Assembly (NCBI RefSeq): GCF_000758625.1
Contig: NZ_CP009283.1
Coordinates: 2,801,501 to 2,865,500 of the forward strand
Reading direction: 5' to 3'
Length of the DNA: 64,000 bases
Source: Paenibacillus sp. FSL R7-0273
GTDB lineage: Bacteria > Bacillota > Bacilli > Paenibacillales > Paenibacillaceae
The first letter of the stretch is position 1. The number at the start of each line of letters is the position of its first letter. Below the pieces are notes generated by a model. It was not told the DNA's origin. It saw only the letters and a list, made by a program, of their open reading frames with translations, and did not search any database. Positions 7,668 through 17,475 of this stretch are shown here, in pieces. Position numbers and translations under genes: made by a program.

Positions 7668-10600
7668 ATGAAGGAGAAGCATTCAGGTTGGAAAAAGAGG
7701 CTGCTAAACGGCACGCTGGCTGCAGCAGTTGCTGTGCCGCTGCAATGGTTCGCATTCGGTGCCGGAGCGGCAGTATATGCTGACGGGCCAAGCGACCCCG
7801 CACCGTATATTGAAGCCAAGGTGGTCAATGAGCGTGCCGGCCAGAAAATTCTGTTCGACAATACCCACGCCCAGACGGCCGGGGCGGCCGACTGGGTGAT
7901 CGACGGTGCTTTTTCCGACTTTGGCAATGCGCTTGCGCAGGAAGGCTATTACGTCAAGGAGCTCCGCAAGACGACTCCGATTACGTCCAGTGATCTTTCC
8001 GGCTATGACGTCTTCATCGTGGCTGAAGCCAATATTCCGTACAAAGCCAGCGAGCAGGCGGCCATGGCGGAATATGTAGAGAACGGCGGCAGTATCTTCT
8101 TCATCGGCGACCATTATAATGCTGACCGTAACAAGAACCGCTGGGACGGCAATGAGTCCTTCAACGGCTACCGCCGCGGCGCCTGGGACAACCCGGCCAA
8201 GGGCATGAGCGCCGAAGAGGCCGGCTCCGCTGCGATGCAGGGTGTAGTCAGCTCTGACTGGCTGGCGGAAGAATTCGGCGTGCGGTTCCGTTATAACGCA
8301 CTCGGCGATATTACCGCGAACAACATCGTGTCTCCCTCCCAGGCCTTCGGCATTACATCCGGCGTATCAGCAGTAGCTATGCATGCCGGCTCCACGCTGG
8401 CGATTATCGACCCGGCCCGGGCGAAGGGCATTGTCTATCTGCCGAAGACGAACGCTGCCTGGGGTAACGCAGTGGACCAGGGTGTCTACAACGGCGGCGG
8501 GGTTGAGGAAGGCCCTTATGTGGCAGTAGCCAAAAAAGGCGCCGGCAAAGCGGCGTTTATCGGCGACTCCTCACCGGTTGAGGATATCACGCCGAAATAT
8601 CTGCGCGAGGACACAGGCGCAAGAAAAACAACGTACGACGGCTTCAAGGAAGCTGACGATGCCGAGCTTCTGGTGAATACAGTCAACTGGCTTGCCGAAC
8701 AGGAAAGCTATACTCATTTTACCCAGGTCAGCGGCCTGACGCTGGATCAGCCGACACCGCTGCTTCCATTTGAAGAGCCGGCGCTGTCCACCGAGCCGCA
8801 GCCGGAGCCATGGGCTGCGCCGAATGCCGGCTACAAATGGTATGACCGTACGACCTTCAAAGCGGGTTCCTACGGCGGACCGGCGTCTGCTGCCAATGCG
8901 GAATACAATTTCACGCACCAGGCTGTGCTGCCAAATGCGCAGAATTTCCAGATCCGCGTAAGTGCGGATAATATTCCTGCGGGAACCAGCGTATCCGGCT
9001 TCCAGCTGGGTATTTACCAGGTTAGCGGCGGAGCCCAGATCGCCAAGATCCAGAACAGTGACGGCACGTGGCCGGCCAGCTATGGCTACAGCTCCACCTT
9101 CAGCCTGACTGCCGATCTGAATGGTTATGCCTACAAGGATCTGACGGTGCAGATTAAGCCGGGCACAACTGCGGCCTCCAATCTGCGGCTGCGCCAGAAT
9201 GGAACCAATCTGCTTACCAAGCCCGTGACGCTGGGCAATGTGCCGGCAGAACCGCTGCCGTCCGAGGAAGATCCCATTCCGGCGGCCGTATCCATCTCCG
9301 AAGCCCGGAGCAAAGCGGCCGGTTCCCTGGTAACGGTAGAGGGCGTCGTCACAACCGAGCCGGGAATATTCGGCGGACAGACCTTCTATCTGCAGGATGA
9401 AACAGGCGGATTGTATGTCTATCAGAATCAAAGCGGTTTTCACGCCGGCGACAAGGTCAAGCTAACGGCTTCAACGGCCTTATACAATACGGAGCTGGAG
9501 CTGACGGAGGTTGTAAAGATTGAAAAGACCGGCACAGCGGCGCTTCCTGAGCCTGCTGCCGCAGCGGCGGTGAATGACAGCAATCAGGGGCAGCTGATCA
9601 AGCTGAGTTATGTGGAAGTAACGAATATTATCACTGCCGCTCCCAGCGGCTCCTTTGAATTCGACGCTGTGGCCGGTGACGGGACAAGCAATCACATCCG
9701 GGTAGATGTCCGGACAGGCATCACGCAGGATAGCTTCCCTTATGCGGAAGGACAGAAGCTGGATATTACAGGCGTTGCCGCGGTCTTTAAAGGGGTCTTC
9801 CAGCTCAAGCCGAGAAGTCTCGCAGACTTCAGCGCAGCGCCAGAGGAAGCGGCTCCGGTAACTGCCGCGAAGCTGTCCGCAGAACCGAACGCTGCGGGCT
9901 GGCTGAACCGGCCGGTTGAAGTGAGCCTCGAGGCTGATTCTGATACAGCCAAAATTTATTACTCGCTGAACAGCGGCACTGAAGCCTTGTACAGCACACC
10001 GGTTGCCGTAAGTGAAGACGGACGGCATCAGCTGGCTTACCATGCAGTTCCGGCTACAGGCAAGCCGGAAGAGACGAAGTCATTGAGTGTTAATATTGAC
10101 ACCGCTGCGCCAACGGCAGAGCTGACGGAGTCCGGCCATGCGGTAGGTGATGTGGCAGAGGAAGGGCAGCTGAGGTTCGAACTGGCTGCGGAGGACAAGC
10201 TCTCCGGCATAGCCTCGAAGCAGCTTCTGCTGGATGGACAGCCGGTTGCTGAAGGACAGACTCTTAGCGCAGCCGATTTGGGAGCCGGGTCCCATATCAT
10301 TAAATACATTGTGACTGATGCCGCAGGCAACTCTGCAGAGAAAAGCTACACCTTCCAGATTACAGGCGGAGCCGTACTCGCAACGGACAAGCCCGGTCAG
10401 GCGGTGCTGTCCTCGGACAGCGGCCATACCAATGGCTTGAGCGACGGAAACTATTCCGTGACCATGAACCTTTGGTGGGGCAATAACGCTGCCAGCTACA
10501 GGCTGTATGAAAACGGAACACTGATTGATACCCGTCAATTGAAGGATGTTACCCCTTCAGCACAGACGGCCAGCACAGCGCTTAAAGGCAAAGCGAACGG

Positions 10601-10964
10601 TACTTATGTGTATACTGCGGAGCTGACCAACAAATACGGTACGACCACGAGCCAGCCGCTCACGGTAACGATCCGTGACGCTGCTCCGGGCAAGCCGGTT
10701 CTGAGTCAGGACAACTGGGATGGAGACGGCACCTACAATATAACGATGAACCTGTGGTGGGGCACTAATGCTGCAGAGTACCGTCTGTATGAGAACGGCA
10801 AGCTAATCGACACACAGGCGCTCAATGCTAACACGCCTGCAGCGCAGAGTGCGGTCACTGCCGTCAGCGGCCGCGCTTCCGGTGAATATGAATACCGGGC
10901 AGAGCTGGTCAATGCAGCGGGGGAGACGGTGAGTGATATTATCAGGGTAAGCGTCAGCAAATAA
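7668..10964 (+). CDS. Large secreted multidomain protein (GATase-like N-terminus, OB-fold, OmpL47/Ig, two ChiN-type repeats)
   Basis: An exported 1098-residue protein. The signal peptide (about 1-38) has a basic start, a hydrophobic core and AAVYA. Residues about 60-360 resemble a class-I glutamine-amidotransferase/ThuA-like Rossmann fold ([39 protein letters not shown]). About 390-520 is a beta-rich domain. About 541-725 is an OB-fold-like region starting [18 protein letters not shown]. About 733-810 is OmpL47-like, and 814-905 is Ig-like. Two C-terminal repeats of about 90 residues begin near 907 and 1008 and share [18 protein letters not shown] / [18 protein letters not shown], as in chitinase N-terminal FN3-like domains. 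It is probably an extracellular polysaccharide- or nucleic-acid-associated protein; the catalytic role is unknown. AAGGAGG precedes the ATG. It stands alone between terminators or gaps. Confidence 0.8.
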   Translation: MKEKHSGWKKRLLNGTLAAAVAVPLQWFAFGAGAAVYADGPSDPAPYIEAKVVNERAGQKILFDNTHAQTAGAADWVIDGAFSDFGNALAQEGYYVKELRKTTPITSSDLSGYDVFIVAEANIPYKASEQAAMAEYVENGGSIFFIGDHYNADRNKNRWDGNESFNGYRRGAWDNPAKGMSAEEAGSAAMQGVVSSDWLAEEFGVRFRYNALGDITANNIVSPSQAFGITSGVSAVAMHAGSTLAIIDPARAKGIVYLPKTNAAWGNAVDQGVYNGGGVEEGPYVAVAKKGAGKAAFIGDSSPVEDITPKYLREDTGARKTTYDGFKEADDAELLVNTVNWLAEQESYTHFTQVSGLTLDQPTPLLPFEEPALSTEPQPEPWAAPNAGYKWYDRTTFKAGSYGGPASAANAEYNFTHQAVLPNAQNFQIRVSADNIPAGTSVSGFQLGIYQVSGGAQIAKIQNSDGTWPASYGYSSTFSLTADLNGYAYKDLTVQIKPGTTAASNLRLRQNGTNLLTKPVTLGNVPAEPLPSEEDPIPAAVSISEARSKAAGSLVTVEGVVTTEPGIFGGQTFYLQDETGGLYVYQNQSGFHAGDKVKLTASTALYNTELELTEVVKIEKTGTAALPEPAAAAAVNDSNQGQLIKLSYVEVTNIITAAPSGSFEFDAVAGDGTSNHIRVDVRTGITQDSFPYAEGQKLDITGVAAVFKGVFQLKPRSLADFSAAPEEAAPVTAAKLSAEPNAAGWLNRPVEVSLEADSDTAKIYYSLNSGTEALYSTPVAVSEDGRHQLAYHAVPATGKPEETKSLSVNIDTAAPTAELTESGHAVGDVAEEGQLRFELAAEDKLSGIASKQLLLDGQPVAEGQTLSAADLGAGSHIIKYIVTDAAGNSAEKSYTFQITGGAVLATDKPGQAVLSSDSGHTNGLSDGNYSVTMNLWWGNNAASYRLYENGTLIDTRQLKDVTPSAQTASTALKGKANGTYVYTAELTNKYGTTTSQPLTVTIRDAAPGKPVLSQDNWDGDGTYNITMNLWWGTNAAEYRLYENGKLIDTQALNANTPAAQSAVTAVSGRASGEYEYRAELVNAAGETVSDIIRVSVSK

Positions 10965-11048
10965 TAGATCTTTAACGAATATAGCCAAGCCGGACCCCGT
11001 ATATTTTCTAGGTAGCTTAATTTCGGGAAAATAATGGGAGGGGTTCGA

Positions 11049-11867
11049 TTGTCTGATCCTTTTGTAGTCCGTTCACTGGAGGAGATCCGGTTCTGGTCAC
11101 GTATCATGAAGGAGCATTCGCTGTTCCTGCGGCTGGGATTCAGGTGTGAGGATACACAATTAATCAGTGAGGCTAACCAGTTTCAAGCCATGTTTGAGGA
11201 AATCGAACGGAAGTCCTATACATTCACAGCCGAAACAGATCCACAGACAATCAGGGCATTCAATATTGAGGTCCATACTGCCGTCAGCCATATTTGGGTT
11301 TTCAAAAGAAAGGTGCTCGGACTCATCCTGCAGTGCAAGCTTCCCGGGCAGAACAATTTCCCGCTGCTGGTGGACCATGTGAGCAGGGAGGCCAATTATT
11401 TCCGCAACCGGCTCGAGGAGCTCAATAACGGCACGCTTGAACCGCTGCATGATGCGATTATCGATGAAAATGTATTTTTCCTGAGAATTATGGCCGACCA
11501 TGCCAAGTTCATAAGCCATCTGCTGGATCCTTCCGAGCGGAAGCTGGTGGAGCAGGCAAGGGAGTTCAGCCATGATTTTGATACCCTGCTGTTTCAGGCA
11601 ATCGATCTAAGCTCCATGCGGCCGCAATCCCAGACCGTGCCACTACTCAGCCAGTTCGTCGATGAGAATAAGGTATCCGTTGAATCGCTGCGCGACTTCA
11701 AAAAAACTGCCAGGGATTTAATCGCGGAATGCCGGATCAAGAGCATTATTCATCCGTTGCTGGCTGATCACGTATACCGGGAGGCGGAGCATTTCCTGTT
11801 CATTCTTGATATGTTTGAGAAATCGTTAACCGGAGCCAAGATCAACAAGCGTGAAATTTTATTCTGA
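11049..11867 (+). CDS. DUF2935 family protein (two helical-bundle repeats)
   Basis: A cytoplasmic all-helical protein of about 272 residues. It has two halves with similar metal-ligand-like patterns: EEIRFWSRIMKEHSLFLRLGF at the start and DENVFFLRIMADHAKFISHLL in the second half. HVSREANYFRNRLEELNNG and HVYREAEHFLFILDMFE end each half. This duplicated pattern is typical of DUF2935, whose exact function is not established; iron binding is suspected from the His/Glu pattern. The start was set at the TTG at 11049 because GGGAGGGG lies 5-7 bases upstream. The ATG at 11034 would put that ribosome site inside the gene and itself lacks one. A terminator follows. Confidence 0.8.
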   Translation: MSDPFVVRSLEEIRFWSRIMKEHSLFLRLGFRCEDTQLISEANQFQAMFEEIERKSYTFTAETDPQTIRAFNIEVHTAVSHIWVFKRKVLGLILQCKLPGQNNFPLLVDHVSREANYFRNRLEELNNGTLEPLHDAIIDENVFFLRIMADHAKFISHLLDPSERKLVEQAREFSHDFDTLLFQAIDLSSMRPQSQTVPLLSQFVDENKVSVESLRDFKKTARDLIAECRIKSIIHPLLADHVYREAEHFLFILDMFEKSLTGAKINKREILF

Positions 11868-11875
11868 ACGGCCGG

Positions 11876-11914
11876 AGACAGATCTGCCTTTAACAGGTGG
11901 TCTGTCTTTTTTTT
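11876..11914 (+). terminator. Terminator after the DUF2935 gene
   Basis: Stem AGACAGATC (11876-11884) with GGTCTGTCT (11899-11907), one G-T pair, followed by a run of Ts to 11914. Confidence 0.85.
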
Positions 11915-12022
11915 GCTGGATCGCGGATTATGAAAAAAATTTAATTTTGAATTAGCCGGCAAGTTATTTTCATAGGGTATAATGGTAGCAATGAGTAATG
12001 TCTGCATTGGAGGCTTAGGCGG

Positions 12023-12703
12023 ATGCGCATTCTGGTTATTGAAGATGAGGAAGGCTTGTCCGATTTTATTATATTGGAATTGAAGCATGAAGGCTATGAG
12101 GCAAGGCCTGTCTATGACGGCAGGGAAGGGCTGGAAGCGGCGCTTGGTGAGGAGTGGGATATTATTCTGCTCGACCTCATGCTGCCGAAGCTTAATGGAA
12201 TGGAAATCTGCCGCCGCGTCAAGGCTGTCAAGGATACGCCGATTATTATGATTACAGCAAGGGACAGCGTGATGGACAGGGTGACCGGTCTCGACAGCGG
12301 GGCTGATGATTATATTCCCAAGCCCTTTGCTATAGAAGAATTGCTGGCCAGAATCAGGGTGATTGTCAGAAGGAACGAGAAGCTGAGCACCCAGCCGTCC
12401 ATGACGCTCGGCTTTAAGGATCTGGAGCTGCATATTGACTCGAGAATGCTGAAAAAGGGAGACCGCTGGATTGAGCTGACCAAGAAGGAATATGAGCTGC
12501 TGTTTATTTTGCTCAAGAATGTCAACCGGGTGCTGACGCGGGAAATGCTGGTCGAGCAGGTCTGGGATTATGATGTGGGGATCGAAACCAACGTTGTCGA
12601 TGTGTACATCCGGCATCTCCGCAACAAGCTGGAGACCGCCGACAAGGAAGAATATATACAAACCATCAGAGGAATAGGATATATAATGCGGGATGAGAAA
12701 TAG
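12023..12703 (+). CDS. OmpR/PhoB-family response regulator
   Basis: A DNA-binding response regulator of 226 residues. The receiver domain (1-115) has the acidic pair E7/D8, phosphoacceptor D51 in ILLDLMLPKLNGME, T/S in MITARDS and Lys in YIPKPFA. The winged-helix effector domain (about 130-226) shows ELTKKEYELLFILLKN and VYIRHLRNKLE. It overlaps the histidine kinase gene by 11 bases, so the two form a cognate pair. It resembles ArlR-type regulators, but the signal and targets are unknown. The genes that follow in the same direction (flgB, then the ger operon) are candidates, though a strong terminator separates flgB from ger. Confidence 0.92.
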   Translation: MRILVIEDEEGLSDFIILELKHEGYEARPVYDGREGLEAALGEEWDIILLDLMLPKLNGMEICRRVKAVKDTPIIMITARDSVMDRVTGLDSGADDYIPKPFAIEELLARIRVIVRRNEKLSTQPSMTLGFKDLELHIDSRMLKKGDRWIELTKKEYELLFILLKNVNRVLTREMLVEQVWDYDVGIETNVVDVYIRHLRNKLETADKEEYIQTIRGIGYIMRDEK

Positions 12704-14135
12704 AAGGAAGCTCTCCTTAAGGAATATTAATATCAAATGGAAACTGACCCTGTGGGCTGCATTTCTGCTGCTGTTCCTGTTTCTCTCTTACAATCTGCTG
12801 CAATATACCGTGATCCAGAACTGGGTGAACAACCACGAAAAGGAAATTATCCGCAATAATATGGATGAGATCGTTGCCTTTGTCCAGGACTACGGGGACA
12901 GAAGCGATCTGGCGGAGGCCGGGGAATATCTGGAGGTATTGAATGAGCGCTATCAGCTGATCCGGATTGTCGGTCCTGACCACACGCCGGTTCTCAGCCT
13001 GTCAGACCATGTGCCGGAGGACTGGGTGCAGCCCAGAAATGTCGGAGCAGAGGAGCTGCTTGAGGTCTCCCCCGGGGGAGACGCCCTGCTGATCTACCGG
13101 AAGCCTGTGGAGTTTGACGGCTTCACAGGTACCGTTGAAATTGTACGGAATCTGGAGAACTTTGAGAGTCTGATTAATCTCAGTACCACATTGTTCATCA
13201 TCACCGGGCTGGCTGCGATTGTGCTGAGCCTGGTCGGGGGCAGGCTGATCTCGTTCCAGCTGCTTAATCCGATTAATTCAATGATCCGTACGATGAAGCG
13301 GATCAGAGAGAACGGGCTCAATGAACGCGTCCAGATCAGCAATCACCAGGATGAAATGACCGAGCTGTCGCTGATGTTCAACGAGCTGATGGACAGCCTG
13401 GAGAAGTCCTTTAAGCAGCAGCAGCAGTTTATTGAGGATGCCTCACATGAATTAAAGACCCCGCTGTCGATCATTCACGGCCATTTATCAATGATCAAGC
13501 GCTGGGGGAAGGATGATCCCGAGGTTCTGGGCAGATCGATCCAGCTCAGCCTCAACGAGACGAACCGGCTGGTTCAGATGGTGTCCGAGCTGCTGATTTT
13601 GACAAGGGTCGAGGATTCCGGCACCGCCGCCAGGGACCTTCAGGAGACGATAAGAGTAAAGCAGGCGATCGGGGAGATTGTGGAGAATTTTCAGACCTTG
13701 AACCGTGAATTCCTGATCAGCACCAGGCTGGAGATCAGCGATGATTATAGCCTGCGCGTGCAAAAAAGCCATTTCCAGCAGCTGATGATTATCATCCTGG
13801 ATAATGCGATTAAATACTCCGGCCGCACCAGGGAGATCCGGATCGGCGCAGCGTTGACTAACGGCAATCTGGAGCTGGCGGTAACCGATTACGGTATGGG
13901 CATACCGGAGGATGAGCTGCATCTGGTCACTAACCGGTTCTATAGAGTGGATAAAGCGCGCAGCCGCAAGCATGGAGGGAACGGGCTGGGTCTTGCCATC
14001 GCAACGAGAATTATGAACAGCTATGCAGGGAAGCTCGAGATAACAAGCGTTTACGGGAAATGGACCAGAGTGGTTTTACAGTTTCCCTTACAGAATGAAC
14101 CGTTAGCAGCCAGCGAAAGGGAGGTACAGCCATGA
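12693..14135 (+). CDS. Membrane sensor histidine kinase (ArlS-like, HAMP)
   Basis: A 480-residue sensor kinase. A first membrane helix (about 18-40) is followed by an extracytoplasmic segment of about 120 residues and a second helix near 165-185. Then come a HAMP linker (LLNPINSMIRTMKRIRENG), a HisKA domain with H252 in DASHELKTPLSIIHGHLSM, and an HATPase_c domain with N box (ILDNAIKYSG), G1 (DYGMGIPEDE), F box (NRFYRVDKARS) and G2 (GGNGLGLAIA). All catalytic boxes are intact. It overlaps the response regulator gene by 11 bases upstream and the flgB-like gene by 4 bases downstream (ATGA), so all three should be cotranslated. The ligand is not evident. Confidence 0.92.
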   Translation: MRNRRKLSLRNINIKWKLTLWAAFLLLFLFLSYNLLQYTVIQNWVNNHEKEIIRNNMDEIVAFVQDYGDRSDLAEAGEYLEVLNERYQLIRIVGPDHTPVLSLSDHVPEDWVQPRNVGAEELLEVSPGGDALLIYRKPVEFDGFTGTVEIVRNLENFESLINLSTTLFIITGLAAIVLSLVGGRLISFQLLNPINSMIRTMKRIRENGLNERVQISNHQDEMTELSLMFNELMDSLEKSFKQQQQFIEDASHELKTPLSIIHGHLSMIKRWGKDDPEVLGRSIQLSLNETNRLVQMVSELLILTRVEDSGTAARDLQETIRVKQAIGEIVENFQTLNREFLISTRLEISDDYSLRVQKSHFQQLMIIILDNAIKYSGRTREIRIGAALTNGNLELAVTDYGMGIPEDELHLVTNRFYRVDKARSRKHGGNGLGLAIATRIMNSYAGKLEITSVYGKWTRVVLQFPLQNEPLAASEREVQP

Positions 14136-14542
14136 TTGAGAGCAGGTCTTCACAAATCAACGAATCTTTACTCAAGGTGCTGAATGCGAGGCATCAGGCG
14201 ATTGCCGAGAATATTGCCAACGCGGATACACCTAATTACAAGAAGAAGACGGTAGTCTTTGAGGAGGAGCTCCGGCGTGTCATCAACGGCGGCTCGCAGG
14301 GGGAGCTGGACGTCAGAAGGACTCATGACAAGCATATTTCAATCAGAGATACCGCATCACCGGTGATCCCTTACCGGATTACCAGATCGAGCGACACATC
14401 AATGAATAACAACGGTAACAATGTGGATATCGATCAGGAAATGAGCACCCTGGCAGAAAATCAGCTGATGTATAACTACATGGCCGACAAGGTAAGCGGA
14501 CATTACACGAAGATTAGGGATCTGCTGCAGAATTTGAAATAA
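14132..14542 (+). CDS. flgB: Flagellar basal-body rod protein FlgB (isolated copy)
   Basis: 136 residues, the normal FlgB length. The conserved N-terminal rod motif is present (NARHQAIAENIANADTPNYK, residues 18-37), and the C-terminus has the expected helical DQEMSTLAENQLMYNYMADK segment that packs in the rod. FlgB is the proximal rod component of the flagellar basal body and is normally the first gene of the large fla/che operon. Here it stands alone, overlapping the histidine kinase gene by 4 bases and ending at a strong terminator. It may be a second copy. The sequence looks intact, with no frameshift. Confidence 0.85.
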   Translation: MIESRSSQINESLLKVLNARHQAIAENIANADTPNYKKKTVVFEEELRRVINGGSQGELDVRRTHDKHISIRDTASPVIPYRITRSSDTSMNNNGNNVDIDQEMSTLAENQLMYNYMADKVSGHYTKIRDLLQNLK

Positions 14543-14560
14543 AGGGAACGTTCTGGAAGA

Positions 14561-14602
14561 AAGAGTACGGCTGCGAAAGGATGCGGCTGTGCTCTTTTTT
14601 TT
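14561..14602 (+). terminator. Terminator after flgB
   Basis: Stem AAGAGTACGGCTGC (14561-14574) pairs with GCGGCTGTGCTCTT (14583-14596) using three G-T pairs. It has an 8-base loop and is followed by a T run. It separates the two-component/flgB unit from the germination operon. Confidence 0.85.
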
Positions 14603-14679
14603 GTCAGGATGGCGTAAAAGGCCTGCTCCGGTGCATAATTCCTGCATCCCCGGCAAATACCAACCATGGGGTGATGGAT

Positions 14680-16191
14680 ATGGAACAGCAGACAGCCTTC
14701 AGTAAACGTGAAGAGCCGGAGACACTGTCTACGGAGCTGGCGTTCAATATAGAGCGGATGCAGCTGGAGTTTCTCAATTGTTCAGATGTGATGTACCGGA
14801 ACTGCAGTATTGGGGGGATGAACCGGGCAACGCTGATTTATGTGAACGGGATGTGCGATGTCCAGGCGGTGGATGAATTTGTGCTGCAGCCGCTGATTGA
14901 GCATTTCCGCAGCAGCCAGCGGGTGGATGAGGTCCGGAATGTTGAGCTTAAGGAGATTTTTATCCCCACGCTGAAGATCAGCATTGCCTATGAAACACAG
15001 AAGATCATTAAGGCGATCCTGCGCGGGGAAACGGCTATTTTCACAGAGGGGAATGCATTTGTGATGCTGGCCGATCTGGTCAAAATGGAGCAGCGTTCCA
15101 TTGAAGAGGCTACTTCGGAAAAGGTCGTCCGCGGACCTCGTGATGCGTTCATGGAATCGCTTCGGACCAACACCTCTCTGCTCCGGCGGCGGATCCGCTC
15201 CTCCAAGCTGAAGCTGGAATGTATGACGCTCGGCAAGCTGACTGAAACGGAAGTTGTAATCGGCTATATGGAGGGCATCGTAAAGGAAGAGCTGGTCAAG
15301 GAAGTGAGGAAGCGTCTGCAAAAAATCGAGCTGGACGGCATTATCCATTCCAGCAATATCGAAGAATATATTGAGGACGATATGTTCTCGCCTTTTCCGC
15401 AAATTCAGAATACCGAACGTCCGGATGTGGCTGTATCCAGCCTGCTGGAGGGAAAAGTCGTGATCATCACGGATAATACGCCGTTCGTACTGGTTTTACC
15501 AATGACCTACTGGTCCGGACTGCAGGCTGTAGATGATTATACAGACAGGTATATTTACGCTACCTTTGTGCGCTGGATCCGGTATACCTTTGTCCATGTT
15601 TCCCTTTTGCTGCCCTCACTGTATGTGGCTTTGACCACATACCATCTGCAGGTTATCCCGACACCGCTTGTGGTCAGCATCGCCTCTGCCCGGGAAGGCG
15701 TGCCGCTGCCGGCTGTAATTGAGGCGCTGATCATGGAATTTATATTCGAGGGCCTGCGTGAAGCCGGCATCCGGCTGCCCCAGCAGGTTGGGCCGGCCGT
15801 CAGTATTGCGGGAGCTCTGGTTATTGGGCAGGCGGTGGTGGCTGCGGGAATTATCTCCACCCCGATGGTCATCATCGTGTCCCTCACAGGGATTGCTTCC
15901 TTTGCCTTTCCGGTCTATAACCTGGGGACAGCCTACCGGATGCTGCGTTTTCCGCTGCTGCTTGCCTCCGGGGTGCTGGGGTTCTACGGTATTGTGCTGT
16001 TTCTCATCGTACTGTCTGTTCATATGGTAACGCTGAAGCCCTTTGGTGTGCCTTATATGTCACCCTATGCGCCGATGTCAATCCGCAATCTGAGTGATGT
16101 GCTTGTCAGGGCGCCCAAATCCAAAATGCGCTGGCTGCAGCCGTGGCTGGCTCAGAACGGGGCTGCCCGGTTCCCCAAACGGAACAAATAA
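14680..16191 (+). CDS. gerKA: Spore germination protein, GerA/GerKA family
   Basis: The A subunit of a germinant receptor in the spore inner membrane. About 503 residues. A soluble N-terminal domain of roughly 250 residues contains the conserved VNGMCDVQAVDEFVLQPL segment and TAIFTEGNAFVMLADL. A C-terminal set of membrane helices includes REGVPLPAVIEALIMEFIFE and LREAGIRLPQQVGPAVSIAG, both strongly conserved in the family. The start was put at the ATG at 14680 because GGGGTG is 6 bases upstream. Longer in-frame starts run into the flgB terminator. The gene order A-C-B matches the gerK operon of Bacillus. Confidence 0.92.
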   Translation: MEQQTAFSKREEPETLSTELAFNIERMQLEFLNCSDVMYRNCSIGGMNRATLIYVNGMCDVQAVDEFVLQPLIEHFRSSQRVDEVRNVELKEIFIPTLKISIAYETQKIIKAILRGETAIFTEGNAFVMLADLVKMEQRSIEEATSEKVVRGPRDAFMESLRTNTSLLRRRIRSSKLKLECMTLGKLTETEVVIGYMEGIVKEELVKEVRKRLQKIELDGIIHSSNIEEYIEDDMFSPFPQIQNTERPDVAVSSLLEGKVVIITDNTPFVLVLPMTYWSGLQAVDDYTDRYIYATFVRWIRYTFVHVSLLLPSLYVALTTYHLQVIPTPLVVSIASAREGVPLPAVIEALIMEFIFEGLREAGIRLPQQVGPAVSIAGALVIGQAVVAAGIISTPMVIIVSLTGIASFAFPVYNLGTAYRMLRFPLLLASGVLGFYGIVLFLIVLSVHMVTLKPFGVPYMSPYAPMSIRNLSDVLVRAPKSKMRWLQPWLAQNGAARFPKRNK

Positions 16192-16215
16192 CAGGCAGGA
16201 AAGGGACACAGGTGT

Positions 16216-17475
16216 ATGTACAGGAAAATAACAGCGTTATTCCTGATTCTGCCGCTGCTGCTTACCGGCTGCTGGGACCGGCAGGAGCTAAACGACCAGG
16301 CCATAGTGCTGGGCTGGGGCATGGATCTGGTGAAGGAGGGGGTGTACCTTGCGACCGCCAATCTGGTGCTGCCGCTTGCCTCCAAATCAGGCGGACAGCA
16401 GGGCGGGGAACAGGGCGGCCGTTCCGGCTTCATGACCGAAAGCGCATATGGCAAAAACAACAGGGATGCTGAACAGAATATGCAGCGAAAGCTGTCCCGT
16501 GTACTTTTCCCGGGGCACCGGCGCAATATTTTTATCGGGGAGAAGCTGGCGGAGCATGGTGTCTTCTCTATCCTTGATGAGTACGGACGGAGCCCGATGG
16601 TCCGGCCGCGGACGAATATTTTTGTCGTCAAGGAGGGGACGGCACAGGATGCAATGAGCCTGGCTTACCAGCTTGAGACCAATCCGGCCATTGCCGTTCA
16701 GAAAATTCAGGAGAAAAGCGGTGCACCAATCAGCCGGTCATTGCTCGACTTCTACATTATGGCTAATGGCACCGGCTGCGGGATCATGCCTGCGCTCACG
16801 ATTCTGCCGCCGGAAGTGAAGACGGACAAGAAAAGTAAAAATGACAGTCCTCCGCAAACGACACTCGGTTTATACGGGGCAGCTATCTTTAACAGCCAGC
16901 TGAAGCTGGCGGGTTATCTGAATCATAATGAATACTGGGTCAGACTGTGGATTACAGATCAGCTGACAGGCTGGATTTTTACTACTATTGTCAATGCCAT
17001 TGATGCCGATAAGCCGGGCGGGGCAGCCGCAGATGCATTATCCGGAGCAACGAGCGGCCAGACTGTAACGGTCAACGTAGATACCTTCAAGAGCAGGATT
17101 ACCCCAGTTTTTGACGACGGGCAGCCGGGGTTCCGCATCCGGCTGGAGGGCAAGGGCTACATTGAGGAAAACGACTCTCCGTTGAACCTGTCCAAGCCGG
17201 GGAATATAGAGAAAGTGGAGGCCCGGATGAATGAATATCTGGAGGAACGGGTTAAAGAGGTTGTCAAAAAGGTGCAGAAGGATTTCAAAAGTGACATTTT
17301 CGGGCTGGGAGATAAGCTTCACCAGTTTCATCCCTACCGCTGGAAGAAGCTTGCCGCTGAGTGGGAAACTACCTTTCCGGACGTTGAGCTGGATATTAAG
17401 GTTAAGCTTAATCTGACGGGAACGGGAATTACGGGTGAATCCCTGCTGCCTAACAGAGAGGGCGGTGATAAATAG
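16216..17475 (+). CDS. gerKC: Spore germination lipoprotein, GerC/GerKC family
   Basis: The C subunit of the germinant receptor, a lipoprotein on the outer face of the spore inner membrane. The signal peptide ends in the lipobox LLTGC, with the lipidated cysteine at C19, followed by the family's near-invariant WDRQELN. The length of 419 residues is normal. Internal family segments include FPGHRRNIFIGEKLAEHG and VRPRTNIFVVKEGTA. The C-terminal domain ends in DVELDIKVKLNLTGTG. A run rich in Gly and Gln (about residues 57-72) looks like a low-complexity insertion. It lies 24 bases after gerKA and touches gerKB directly. Lgt, encoded at 6433, would be needed for its lipidation. Confidence 0.92.
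   Translation: MYRKITALFLILPLLLTGCWDRQELNDQAIVLGWGMDLVKEGVYLATANLVLPLASKSGGQQGGEQGGRSGFMTESAYGKNNRDAEQNMQRKLSRVLFPGHRRNIFIGEKLAEHGVFSILDEYGRSPMVRPRTNIFVVKEGTAQDAMSLAYQLETNPAIAVQKIQEKSGAPISRSLLDFYIMANGTGCGIMPALTILPPEVKTDKKSKNDSPPQTTLGLYGAAIFNSQLKLAGYLNHNEYWVRLWITDQLTGWIFTTIVNAIDADKPGGAAADALSGATSGQTVTVNVDTFKSRITPVFDDGQPGFRIRLEGKGYIEENDSPLNLSKPGNIEKVEARMNEYLEERVKEVVKKVQKDFKSDIFGLGDKLHQFHPYRWKKLAAEWETTFPDVELDIKVKLNLTGTGITGESLLPNREGGDK

Noticed and set aside
8571-9443. A 290-codon minus-strand frame inside the large secreted protein gene
   Set aside because: It is the antisense shadow of a GC-rich coding region, with no start signal and low protein-like character.
11768-12736. A 322-codon minus-strand frame antisense to the response regulator
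   Set aside because: It crosses a terminator and the start of the response regulator, whose family motifs are unambiguous on the plus strand.
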